Of a DNA stretch of 45,242 bases, positions 33,486 to 41,250 are shown in pieces. Made by a program: the position numbers and the translations under genes. The notes beneath the pieces are model-generated. The model was not told where the DNA came from, searched no databases, and saw only the letters and a program-made list of their open reading frames with translations. Within the stretch, counting starts at the first letter, position 1; each line of letters starts with the position of its first letter. This stretch comes from an uncultured Ruminococcus sp. (lineage in GTDB: Bacteria; Bacillota; Clostridia; Oscillospirales; Acutalibacteraceae): NCBI GenBank assembly GCA_905234015.1, contig CAJOFK010000006.1, positions 1-45,242 of the forward strand. Reading direction: 5' to 3'.

Positions 33486-34384
33486 TGGCAACAGATAGAG
33501 CGGCATCGGTTCTCGCGAGACTGAGAAACAAAGCAAAGGAAAGTGGGATCAGTTACCAACAATGCTTGCAGCTTTTCTTTCAGGAAGAGTTTTTGCGCAA
33601 GCTGTCTGCTTCTCGATATAAGGACAACCTGATCCTAAAGGGCGGACTATTCATATACACACTCACTAACTTCGAGAGTCGCGCGACGGTAGATGTAGAT
33701 TTCATGTTGCGCGGGCTTTCGAATGATATGGCGCGGATGGATGAGATCATCGCGGAAATACTCGCTGTACCGACAGGAAATGATTTCATTACCTTCAAGG
33801 CGCTTCCGACAGAGCCGATTGCCGCCAATAGAAAGTATCACGGGGTTAGCACACAGATCACCGGATATATCAAGAATGTGCGTGTGCCGTTCAGCATAGA
33901 TATCGGCGTCGGAGATGTTATCGTTCCGTCTGCTAAAGAGCGTACAATCAAAACGCAGCTCGATGACTTTGACGCGCCCGAGATCATGACCTATTCGCTG
34001 GAAAGTACGATTGCGGAAAAGCTGGATGCAATCCTGCAGCGCTTTGAGTTGACAGGCAGAATGAAGGATTTTTACGACATCTATTATCTGTCACAGGCCT
34101 TCGATTTCGACGGTTTGAAGCTCCAGACCGCGATCGCCGAGACGATTCAAAATCGTGGGACTGATTATAACGCGGACAGCTTCAAGCGGATCAAGGAACT
34201 TGTCGATGATGAAAATATGCAGATCAGATGGCGACATTTCCTCCGCTCACTGCATGATCCCGATATTCCCTTCTCGCAGGTGATGGATGGGATCGCCATA
34301 TTCATTGAACCACCGTGGGAAGCCTTCTTGAAAGAAGAGGAATTTCAGAAGCAGTGGTCAGCAGAGAAGAATAAGTGGGAATAG
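33485..34384 (+). CDS. abiEii: Type IV toxin AbiEii, nucleotidyltransferase family
   Basis: The 299-aa protein has the nucleotidyltransferase motif LKGG (residues 51-54) and the metal-binding ATVDVDF with D70 and D72. The family-typical later segment MTYSLESTIAEKLDAILQR and the motif GRMKDFYDIYYL follow. AbiEii-type toxins are bacteriostatic GTP-binding nucleotidyltransferases that give abortive-infection protection. The start at ATG 33485 overlaps the antitoxin stop; a GTG at 33443 is in frame but lies inside the antitoxin gene with no better site. Length and motifs look intact. Confidence 0.9.
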   Translation: MATDRAASVLARLRNKAKESGISYQQCLQLFFQEEFLRKLSASRYKDNLILKGGLFIYTLTNFESRATVDVDFMLRGLSNDMARMDEIIAEILAVPTGNDFITFKALPTEPIAANRKYHGVSTQITGYIKNVRVPFSIDIGVGDVIVPSAKERTIKTQLDDFDAPEIMTYSLESTIAEKLDAILQRFELTGRMKDFYDIYYLSQAFDFDGLKLQTAIAETIQNRGTDYNADSFKRIKELVDDENMQIRWRHFLRSLHDPDIPFSQVMDGIAIFIEPPWEAFLKEEEFQKQWSAEKNKWE

Positions 34385-34415
34385 ATACAAAGTCCCTTTT
34401 ATTGGGCTAATAAAA

Positions 34416-34455
34416 TGAGATAATAATCTCATACAATGGTGTTTCAATATTGAAA
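34416..34455 (+). promoter_or_regulatory. Two palindromes ahead of the HTH-methyltransferase operon
   Basis: TGAGAT-AATA-ATCTCA (34416-34431) and the perfect TTTCAATATTGAAA (34442-34455) lie in the 85-base gap before the ATG at 34470. Their position fits operators for a control protein; the methyltransferase itself carries an N-terminal HTH. Confidence 0.55.
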
Positions 34456-34469
34456 GTGGGTAGAATTAA

Positions 34470-35915
34470 ATGTATTTGACATCTCAGGAGATAGCAAATC
34501 GCTGGGGCGTTTCAAGCACTTGGGTTAGCATACTCTGTCGGAAGGGAAGAATTGAAGGAGCTGTTAAAAGCGGTAAAACATGGTCAATTCCTGAAGAAAC
34601 TACAAAACCAATTGATAAACGTTCGGCTAAAAAGAAAACAAGTAAAGCAAAATTTCGCTTTGTTGATTTGTTTGCTGGTATAGGTGGATTTCATCAAGCT
34701 ATGCGCTTTTTAGGCGGAGAATGTCTTATGGCAGCAGAAATCAACGAAGAGTGTGTTAAAACATATTCATTAAACTTCAAAACCATAGAGAAAGAAATTC
34801 GTGGTGATGTGAATCAAATCGATCCTAAAACCATAGACAAGTTTGATGTATTATGTGCGGGCTTTCCATGTCAACCATTTAGTAAAGCCGGAGCACAAAA
34901 AGGCTTCAAAGATAAAACCCGGGGAAATCTTTTTTATAAGATTATGGATATTCTTGATACACATCCAGAAGTAAAATTTGTTATTCTCGAAAACGTTAGA
35001 AATCTTGCAGATAAGACAGAAAACTGGGGAATCATTACTTCTGAGTTAATGAAACGGAATTTCTATATCACAGAAGATCCGATCATCCTATCTCCTTCGG
35101 ATTTTGGTATCCCGCAAATTCGAGAGCGTGTATATATTCTTGGAATCAGAAAAGATATCCGTAATGAAAAGATTCTTACAAATGGGTATATACATAAAAA
35201 AGATTTACAACTAGATAAATACTATAAAAAATGCAAGATGGGAGATGCATGGTCAATTCTTGAAGAAGATGTACCAGACGAATATATTATTCCTGAGGAA
35301 CAAGAATTGATGATTAACGCGTGGGATGAATTTCGAATTGGTACAGGAATACAAATACTGGGTTTTCCTATTTGGCTTGACAGTTTTGGGTTAGGTGAAG
35401 ATAATGACCAAATCGTCTATCAATCTCAGGGATATGATGATATGCCGGATTGGAAGCAGAAATTTCTGAGACAGAATAGACAGTTTTATCTTAACCATAG
35501 AGAGTTTATCGATGAGTGGGTTAATAGATATAGTATGAGAAATCGGATAAAACTTTACAAAAAGTTTGAATGGAATTGCGGAACGGATGTAACAGAAATG
35601 CATAATTGCTTGATTCAAGTACGTCAATCAGGGATTAGAGCAAAACGTCCGACTTTTTATCCTTCTCTTGTTGCAATGGCTAATACTCCGATTATCTGGG
35701 ATAATTCAAAGATGCACTATCGTAAATTAACTCCAAGAGAAGCTGCAAATCTCCAAAGCTTCAGAGCTGACTATAAGTTTCGAGGTACGGATGCCACACA
35801 ATATAGACAACTGGGTAATTCGGTAAATGTTAGGATATTAAAGATTCTTGGAAAGAGTTTATTTGAATTAGCAAAAAACGGATGGGATGGTGAACCAGAT
35901 GACAAAAATAACTGA
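34470..35915 (+). CDS. DNA (cytosine-5) methyltransferase with N-terminal helix-turn-helix
   Basis: The 481-aa protein is a fusion. Residues 1-45 are a MerR/excisionase-like HTH (YLTSQEIANRWGVSSTWVSI). A linker leads to a full C5-methyltransferase with motif I DLFAGIGG (66-73), IV GFPCQPFS with nucleophile C134, VI ENVRNL (174-179), VIII QIRERVY (216-222) and X QLGNSV (447-452). It methylates cytosine in a specific DNA site, presumably to mark self DNA for the linked nuclease system. The HTH may bind the two upstream palindromes. Its stop overlaps the MORC-like gene. The recognition site cannot be read from the sequence. Confidence 0.93.
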   Translation: MYLTSQEIANRWGVSSTWVSILCRKGRIEGAVKSGKTWSIPEETTKPIDKRSAKKKTSKAKFRFVDLFAGIGGFHQAMRFLGGECLMAAEINEECVKTYSLNFKTIEKEIRGDVNQIDPKTIDKFDVLCAGFPCQPFSKAGAQKGFKDKTRGNLFYKIMDILDTHPEVKFVILENVRNLADKTENWGIITSELMKRNFYITEDPIILSPSDFGIPQIRERVYILGIRKDIRNEKILTNGYIHKKDLQLDKYYKKCKMGDAWSILEEDVPDEYIIPEEQELMINAWDEFRIGTGIQILGFPIWLDSFGLGEDNDQIVYQSQGYDDMPDWKQKFLRQNRQFYLNHREFIDEWVNRYSMRNRIKLYKKFEWNCGTDVTEMHNCLIQVRQSGIRAKRPTFYPSLVAMANTPIIWDNSKMHYRKLTPREAANLQSFRADYKFRGTDATQYRQLGNSVNVRILKILGKSLFELAKNGWDGEPDDKNN

Positions 35916-37458
35916 ACTCAATATTCAACCTCAAGCGGGTGTAATTGGTGTTTTTTCAAGGCTCAACTATAAGCCGTGGTATGCAATAGCCGAGTTTGTA
36001 GATAATTCTACACAGTCTTTCTATTCACATGAAAAAGAACTATCCAAGCATGGGATTACTAGTGTATCCATACATATCAATTATGACTTTGATAAGGATA
36101 TTCTTGTAATTAAAGATGATGCTTTTGGCATGGAGATTGATGATTTTTCAAGAGCAGTTAAAGTGGATTCCCCGCCTGAAACCAAAGACGGACGAAACGA
36201 GTTTGGCATGGGACTAAAAACGGCTGCTTCTTGGTTTGGTAATTCTTGGTCGGTTGAAAGCACTCAGTTTGGATCAACTAATAACTATTATACAGAGATA
36301 AATATTCAAGAACTCCGTGATAAAAATTTGAATTGCATTGATATTATCTCTGTTGATTGTAGCCCCGAAGAGCATGGAACAACCATAACCATTAATAATA
36401 TCACCAAGAGAATTGATGCTGCTCGTACAAAAGGAAAAATAATTCAGTTGCTGGAAAGTATGTACCGTAGAGACCTTAATTCCGGAAAGGTGAATATTTG
36501 GTTTAATGATGTACTGCTCCATTTTGATGAATATAAGTGTCTGGAGTTTCGGGATACTACTTGGAGAAAAAACATTGATTTCACTTTTACTCATAATAAT
36601 CTATCACATAGTGTTCACGGCTTTGTAGGCATACTTGCTAACGGTGGTTTTGGCAGAGCTGGTTTTGCGCTTTTCAGAAGAGGGAGAGTTGTTATTGGCG
36701 GAGAGGATCAGAACTACAAGCCGTTTAGAATCTTCCAACAGGCACAAAGCACAATTGCACATAAACTATTTGGTGAATTTGACCTTGAGGATTTCCCGGT
36801 TAATCAGGCAAAAGATGGTTTTGTTTGGGATGACGGATTAGAAGACGCCTTTGTTGAGACTCTTAAAGAACACATTCAGGAGTACATTAACATAGCCAGA
36901 ATGACCAATAAGGAAAGGGCCAAAGAAGAAGAGTTTTCCGAAGAAGTTTCTCAAAAGATTCATGATAAAGTTCAAGGCTTTACAGATTCGCTTTCTGATT
37001 GTAATTCTGTTTCAGTGGATTCAAATACAGCAACAAACGAATCTTTGGATACCACTAATGATAATGATGCAGAAAAGGCGTACGAAGAATACCTAAATGC
37101 TACAAACAATAAGGAAGAAGTATCTGTAGGAAACAAACGCAAATACTCCATTCAGATAAATGAAGTAATAACCAAAGAGTTTGTTGTTGCATGGTCAATT
37201 GGTAATAAGACGTATTGGATCAACAAAGAGGAAAGCGAAGATGGGAAAAAGGTGTTTATAACTATCAATATTAATCACCCGTTTTTTAAACCGTATTCTA
37301 ATAATGAAGACTTTAAAGTCGTTTTAGAGAAATTTGTGATTTCTTTTGTGGTAGCTGAAGAACAGGCAAAACTCACTTCAGACAAAGAAGGATATATTCG
37401 AGCAAGCACAATCCGCCATAAAATGAATGAATATCTATCAAAAGTTTTGGGAGATTAA
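35899..37458 (+). CDS. MORC-like GHKL ATPase of a restriction-type system
   Basis: The 519-aa protein has a GHKL (Hsp90/MutL/MORC) ATPase domain: N-box EFVDNSTQS (residues 32-40; E32, N36), a variant G1 box DDAFGM (73-78) and G2 EFGMGLKTA (101-109). An S5-like transducer region with FALFRRGRVVIGG follows, then an acidic, Asn/Asp-rich linker at about 350-400 and a C-terminal domain. Bacterial MORC/MutL-like ATPases in methyltransferase operons are thought to clamp or remodel DNA for the nuclease. The start is ATG 35899 with GGTGA 5 bases before; ATG 35887 is possible. It overlaps the methyltransferase by 17 bases. Confidence 0.87.
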   Translation: MTKITELNIQPQAGVIGVFSRLNYKPWYAIAEFVDNSTQSFYSHEKELSKHGITSVSIHINYDFDKDILVIKDDAFGMEIDDFSRAVKVDSPPETKDGRNEFGMGLKTAASWFGNSWSVESTQFGSTNNYYTEINIQELRDKNLNCIDIISVDCSPEEHGTTITINNITKRIDAARTKGKIIQLLESMYRRDLNSGKVNIWFNDVLLHFDEYKCLEFRDTTWRKNIDFTFTHNNLSHSVHGFVGILANGGFGRAGFALFRRGRVVIGGEDQNYKPFRIFQQAQSTIAHKLFGEFDLEDFPVNQAKDGFVWDDGLEDAFVETLKEHIQEYINIARMTNKERAKEEEFSEEVSQKIHDKVQGFTDSLSDCNSVSVDSNTATNESLDTTNDNDAEKAYEEYLNATNNKEEVSVGNKRKYSIQINEVITKEFVVAWSIGNKTYWINKEESEDGKKVFITININHPFFKPYSNNEDFKVVLEKFVISFVVAEEQAKLTSDKEGYIRASTIRHKMNEYLSKVLGD

Positions 37459-37460
37459 GC

Positions 37461-39623
37461 ATGGAAAAGTATTCATACAATTCGGAGAATTCAAACTTTG
37501 TAGATGTAGTTTTCGGAAGATATTTTAGTCTTGTTCATGGAAAGCATATTGAAGCGTATGGCGAAGTTGGGGCTAACAATATAGTCAGCAATATAGTTGA
37601 AAGCTATAAACAGATTCAGAATCAGTTAAAAAATCCAAAAGTCAGTAATAATATCCTCCTTGTCGGAAAAGTTCAGTCTGGTAAGACCTCCAATTTAGAA
37701 TTGCTTACTGCGCTAGCTTTTGATAATGGGTATAACGTATTAGTGATTTATGGAGGTTATGACTCGAGTTTACTGAAACAAACAACAGACAGATTTATTG
37801 ATACTTTCGATGCGTCGGGTGAGATCACCTATGATGGAGATGCACCAGCAATTTTTACTACAGATGATAGCACGCAGATTCTTAGTATTGATGATGAAAT
37901 CATGACGGATCTTCTTGATAATAATAAACCAGTCATTTTTGTTTCTATGAAGCGACCCGCCGCAATGAAAAAAATAAACAGTTTATTTAAACGTTTAGAA
38001 AAATCCATGTTCAAGGCATTTATAATTGATGACGAAGGTGATCAAGCTAGTCTAAACAACGCGAAAAACAAAATCAAGGATTCTTCGTCAACATACAAGC
38101 AGATTCAAACTATGAAGAAGCAGTTATCTGATCCCATGTATTTATCAGTAACTGCAACACCACAAGCTAATATTTTTTTAGATGAATGGAGTGCATTAAG
38201 ACCGGATGCAATCAGGCTAATACAGCCAGGAATGGGCTATCAAGGTGCTGAAGAGTATCACATAGTTGAAAATAATATCATTCAGTTTGTTTCAGATGAA
38301 GATCATGAAGATATAGTTAGTGGCACGATGCCGGATTCCCTTTGGGAGGCGATCCGCTATTTTATTGTTGCAAGTGCAGCAAAACGAAAGTTAGGTTCTT
38401 CTTCTAAAGATAAGTTTAGTGATATGATAATACATTCAATAAGAGAGGTTACACAACATAGTATCATATATTCTTCGGTTGAAAGTTACATCAAAACCAT
38501 CAGAGATTCTTTTGAGTATGATGATAACGATGATATCAAATCTTACATGAAGGAATTCAAACAATGTTATGATGACTATTTTGATGACTGTATTAAAGAA
38601 GAACTTTCCTTTGCTGACCTGGAAAATGAAATCCGTACTGTAATAAAAAAGGTCAAGGTAATTCTGAAAAATGGTATCGGTAAGACTACACAAGGAAATG
38701 AGAATCTCAAATGGCACAAGATTTATATAGGAGGCGACCTTTTACAGCGCGGACTCACATTTAAGAATCTGATAACAACATACTTCACTCGTTGGGCATC
38801 AGGTGGAGGAAATATGGATACCAACTTACAGAGAGCAAGATGGTTTGGATACCGTAAAAAATACATTCACCTCTGTAAAATCTTCACCACACCCGATATA
38901 GCACAAGAGTTCACGACTTTAGCAGAAATCGAAGACGACTTGTGGGATCAGTTTGCTGAAATTGAAACTGGCACATTAGGTATTGACGATATACTTATTC
39001 AATCAGATAAAACTAAGCAGAACCCGACAAACAAAACGAGAGTATCTTATAAAAAGGTTTCATTTAAGAATCGCTGGATTAAGCAACGCTATCTGATTGA
39101 AGATCAATCACTGATATCAACTAATAACGCAATTATTGACAAAATGATTTCAGAGTGTAGTTGGGAAGAAACAACAGCAGGAAGCCGAATCGGACAAGAA
39201 ACGGCTCAGTTTACTACATTTACTGTAAATCAACTTAAACAATTGATCGAATTGGTTCAATCTGTTTTTGATTTAGAACCTTTTCAAAAGAAAGCTTTAC
39301 TAGATCTGCTTGGACAAGATAATCTTCCTGTTATTCTAATGTGGAAGCATAACGATAATGATGCTTCTAAGAGAAGATATCGTAGTATGTATCCAGATTC
39401 CTATAGGATCAAAGCGTTACTTCAAGGTGCTGATTCACTTGAAGACGACAAGATCACATACGAGGGAGATAGTAGCGTAATTGTAGATAAAAATAAGATT
39501 AATATCCAAATTCATTACATTTCTCCTGGATATACAAAAGGAAAACAAGAAATGCCCGAAAAAGCACAATATATGTTTGCGATTTATCTTCCAAAAGAAA
39601 AGGTGTATTTTGTAAAGGGGTAA
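37461..39623 (+). CDS. Z1-domain ATPase (superfamily-II-like)
   Basis: The 720-aa protein has Walker A GKVQSGKT (residues 69-76), Walker B region DDEGDQ (190-195), a TATP motif (231-234) and the Z1 hallmarks GGDLLQRGLTF (424-434) and LQRARWFGYR (456-465), the latter carrying arginine-finger-like residues. Z1 proteins are helicase-like ATPases found with MORC ATPases and cytosine methyltransferases. The likely role is ATP-driven DNA translocation or scanning that leads to cleavage. The gene starts 2 bases after the MORC stop, with GGGAG 6 bases upstream. Confidence 0.92.
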   Translation: MEKYSYNSENSNFVDVVFGRYFSLVHGKHIEAYGEVGANNIVSNIVESYKQIQNQLKNPKVSNNILLVGKVQSGKTSNLELLTALAFDNGYNVLVIYGGYDSSLLKQTTDRFIDTFDASGEITYDGDAPAIFTTDDSTQILSIDDEIMTDLLDNNKPVIFVSMKRPAAMKKINSLFKRLEKSMFKAFIIDDEGDQASLNNAKNKIKDSSSTYKQIQTMKKQLSDPMYLSVTATPQANIFLDEWSALRPDAIRLIQPGMGYQGAEEYHIVENNIIQFVSDEDHEDIVSGTMPDSLWEAIRYFIVASAAKRKLGSSSKDKFSDMIIHSIREVTQHSIIYSSVESYIKTIRDSFEYDDNDDIKSYMKEFKQCYDDYFDDCIKEELSFADLENEIRTVIKKVKVILKNGIGKTTQGNENLKWHKIYIGGDLLQRGLTFKNLITTYFTRWASGGGNMDTNLQRARWFGYRKKYIHLCKIFTTPDIAQEFTTLAEIEDDLWDQFAEIETGTLGIDDILIQSDKTKQNPTNKTRVSYKKVSFKNRWIKQRYLIEDQSLISTNNAIIDKMISECSWEETTAGSRIGQETAQFTTFTVNQLKQLIELVQSVFDLEPFQKKALLDLLGQDNLPVILMWKHNDNDASKRRYRSMYPDSYRIKALLQGADSLEDDKITYEGDSSVIVDKNKINIQIHYISPGYTKGKQEMPEKAQYMFAIYLPKEKVYFVKG

Positions 39624-39628
39624 TAAAC

Positions 39629-40561
39629 ATGGTTCAATCTATTAAAGAGGCTATTGCGACAACGCCAGAAGATGGGCTGCTTTATCTTGCAAACAAACTT
39701 ACAGATAAAGCCGGTTTCTTTATTTCTAACAAACATCTTTTATATGTTGTCAGTAATTTAGATTGTGAATCGTCTCAAAGCATAAGCACAGAATACTTGC
39801 ATTTAAACACCAATGTAGATATTCATGCTTTTGCTGAAGATCAACAGTTCAAAAGTGGAAAATACAATGTTTTAGACTTTATTCCTACAGATGGCTATTA
39901 CAATGAAGTTGATTTAGAATCATTTATCAATCTTTGTTCAGCTCACGCGATTTATATGGATTCCAAAGAGTATGTTAAGTTTTTTTACTCCCTCATTAAT
40001 ATTTTTCAAGTTCCGACTGAACAAGCATACAAAAACCTTATAGGTCTCTTTGGTGAATTAGCGGTTATAAAGTTTATATACAAGCAAACAGGGATAGATG
40101 TTTCTAGTGAATGGCACAAAACAGGAAGCAAAGGAAAATATGACTTTGTGTTAAGTGATTGCAATCTTGAAGTAAAAAGTTCAGTTTCTGATGACAAAAT
40201 AGTTGAGGTGAAACATTCTCAGATATTTAATAGTGATAACAATTATCTCATTGTAGTGTTATTAGAGAAAAATAATGCAGGGATTTCAACTAATCAATTA
40301 ATGCAAGAACTTTTAATGGCTCCAGAATATTGCAATAATTTCAATTTTGCTATAAATCTTGAAAAAGAAAGAAAACGATTATCATCCAGTGAGGCCGAAA
40401 GCATTTTATTATCTGTCAAAGAAATCTCTGTATTTCATACAGATTGCCTTAACCCATTCTTGACTATTCCAGATGATGTTAGTTCATTATCATATAGGCT
40501 TGATCTATCAGAAAAAGAACCTATTGATATTATTTCTGTAATGAATAACAATAGCCGTTAA
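39629..40561 (+). CDS. PD-(D/E)XK restriction nuclease-like protein (DUF4420 type)
   Basis: The 310-aa protein has GLFGELAVIKF with E143, KYDFVLSD with D172 and NLEVKSS with E181 and K183. This is the complete catalytic set of a PD-(D/E)XK endonuclease as in the DUF4420 family. It is the last gene of the methyltransferase-MORC-Z1 operon, 5 bases after Z1 with AAGGGG before its ATG, and is followed by a strong terminator. It is the likely cutting subunit for unmodified DNA. The triad is intact, so it should be active. Confidence 0.88.
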   Translation: MVQSIKEAIATTPEDGLLYLANKLTDKAGFFISNKHLLYVVSNLDCESSQSISTEYLHLNTNVDIHAFAEDQQFKSGKYNVLDFIPTDGYYNEVDLESFINLCSAHAIYMDSKEYVKFFYSLINIFQVPTEQAYKNLIGLFGELAVIKFIYKQTGIDVSSEWHKTGSKGKYDFVLSDCNLEVKSSVSDDKIVEVKHSQIFNSDNNYLIVVLLEKNNAGISTNQLMQELLMAPEYCNNFNFAINLEKERKRLSSSEAESILLSVKEISVFHTDCLNPFLTIPDDVSSLSYRLDLSEKEPIDIISVMNNNSR

Positions 40562-40595
40562 CTAAAACTATTTGAGAGTATTTCATACAATAAAT

Positions 40596-40642
40596 CAGCG
40601 CTGCAGTTTGTGTTTTAACTGCAGCGCTGGAGCTTTTTTTGA
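40596..40642 (+). terminator. Terminator of the methyltransferase-MORC-Z1-nuclease operon
   Basis: The perfect 13-bp stem CAGCGCTGCAGTT / AACTGCAGCGCTG with loop TGTGTTTT is followed by GAGC and seven T. Confidence 0.93.
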
Positions 40643-40756
40643 TGCTTAAGAATTATGTGTTTCGATTAACAGAATATTTGTTCTTTCTTAATTCAAACGC
40701 CATAGAAATGATTTAGAAACAATTATTTACTTGCATAAAATGTTTTAGTAACCATA

Positions 40757-40884
40757 TCAAAAGAATAATGACTTATAACTCAAGTTTTAAATGCGTATTA
40801 GTTTTAAATGCGTATTATATAGGATTTTCAAAAGAATAAACTGCGTATTATTGGAGATTTCACCTATAACTAAAGTGCGTATTA
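40757..40884. repeat. TGCGTATTA repeat array
   Basis: TGCGTATTA occurs at 40792, 40809, 40842 and 40876, spaced 17, 33 and 34 bases. The first two belong to a tandem 17-mer GTTTTAAATGCGTATTA; the last two extend to GCGTATTATTGG. TCAAAAGAATAA also repeats (40757 and 40828), as does a diverged ACYTATAACTMAAGT. There is no gene here. Confidence 0.7.
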
Positions 40885-41250
40885 TTGGGAAGGAACAAAA
40901 TACAGGTTAAACTGTAGCATAGAATAGCTCTAAAACGTTCATATTTCAGTCGTATCGCGTTTTTATGGAAAGGTAGGGAAATTTTCCACTACCTTTTTGG
41001 ATTTTGGCTCAATAAAGCAGATAAAAAGTGTATTCAGAGCTTGAAAAGCTAGGTTTTAAGCCGCTTTTGGAACGGTAAGGCTTTAGGAGAATTGGTCTGG
41101 TGCATAAACTAAAATGGTTACCTTCGCGTTGTGATTGGATTAATTAATTATTCGACCTCTATTATACGGTTAGACCAATAGTTTTACTATATATACAAGT
41201 AGAGCAATCTATGGTATAATACAGTCAGAAATCAAATATGAGGTGTTGTT
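40885..41250. repeat. Gene-free stretch with island repeat, copy 2, and promoter of the HEPN-like gene
   Basis: The segment 40924-40958 matches 32603-32637 (29 of 35). A terminator-like hairpin AAAGGTAG/CTACCTTT (40969-40996) follows, ending in TTTTTGG and then TTTTGGCTC as in copy 1. A TATAAT box at 41215-41220 lies 30 bases before the ATG at 41251; its -35 is poor. Otherwise I see nothing coding. Confidence 0.55.

Noticed and set aside
40757-40884. Possible degenerate CRISPR array
   Set aside because: The repeat word is only 9-17 bases, spacing is 17 to 34 bases and there are only four copies, with no cas genes in the window.
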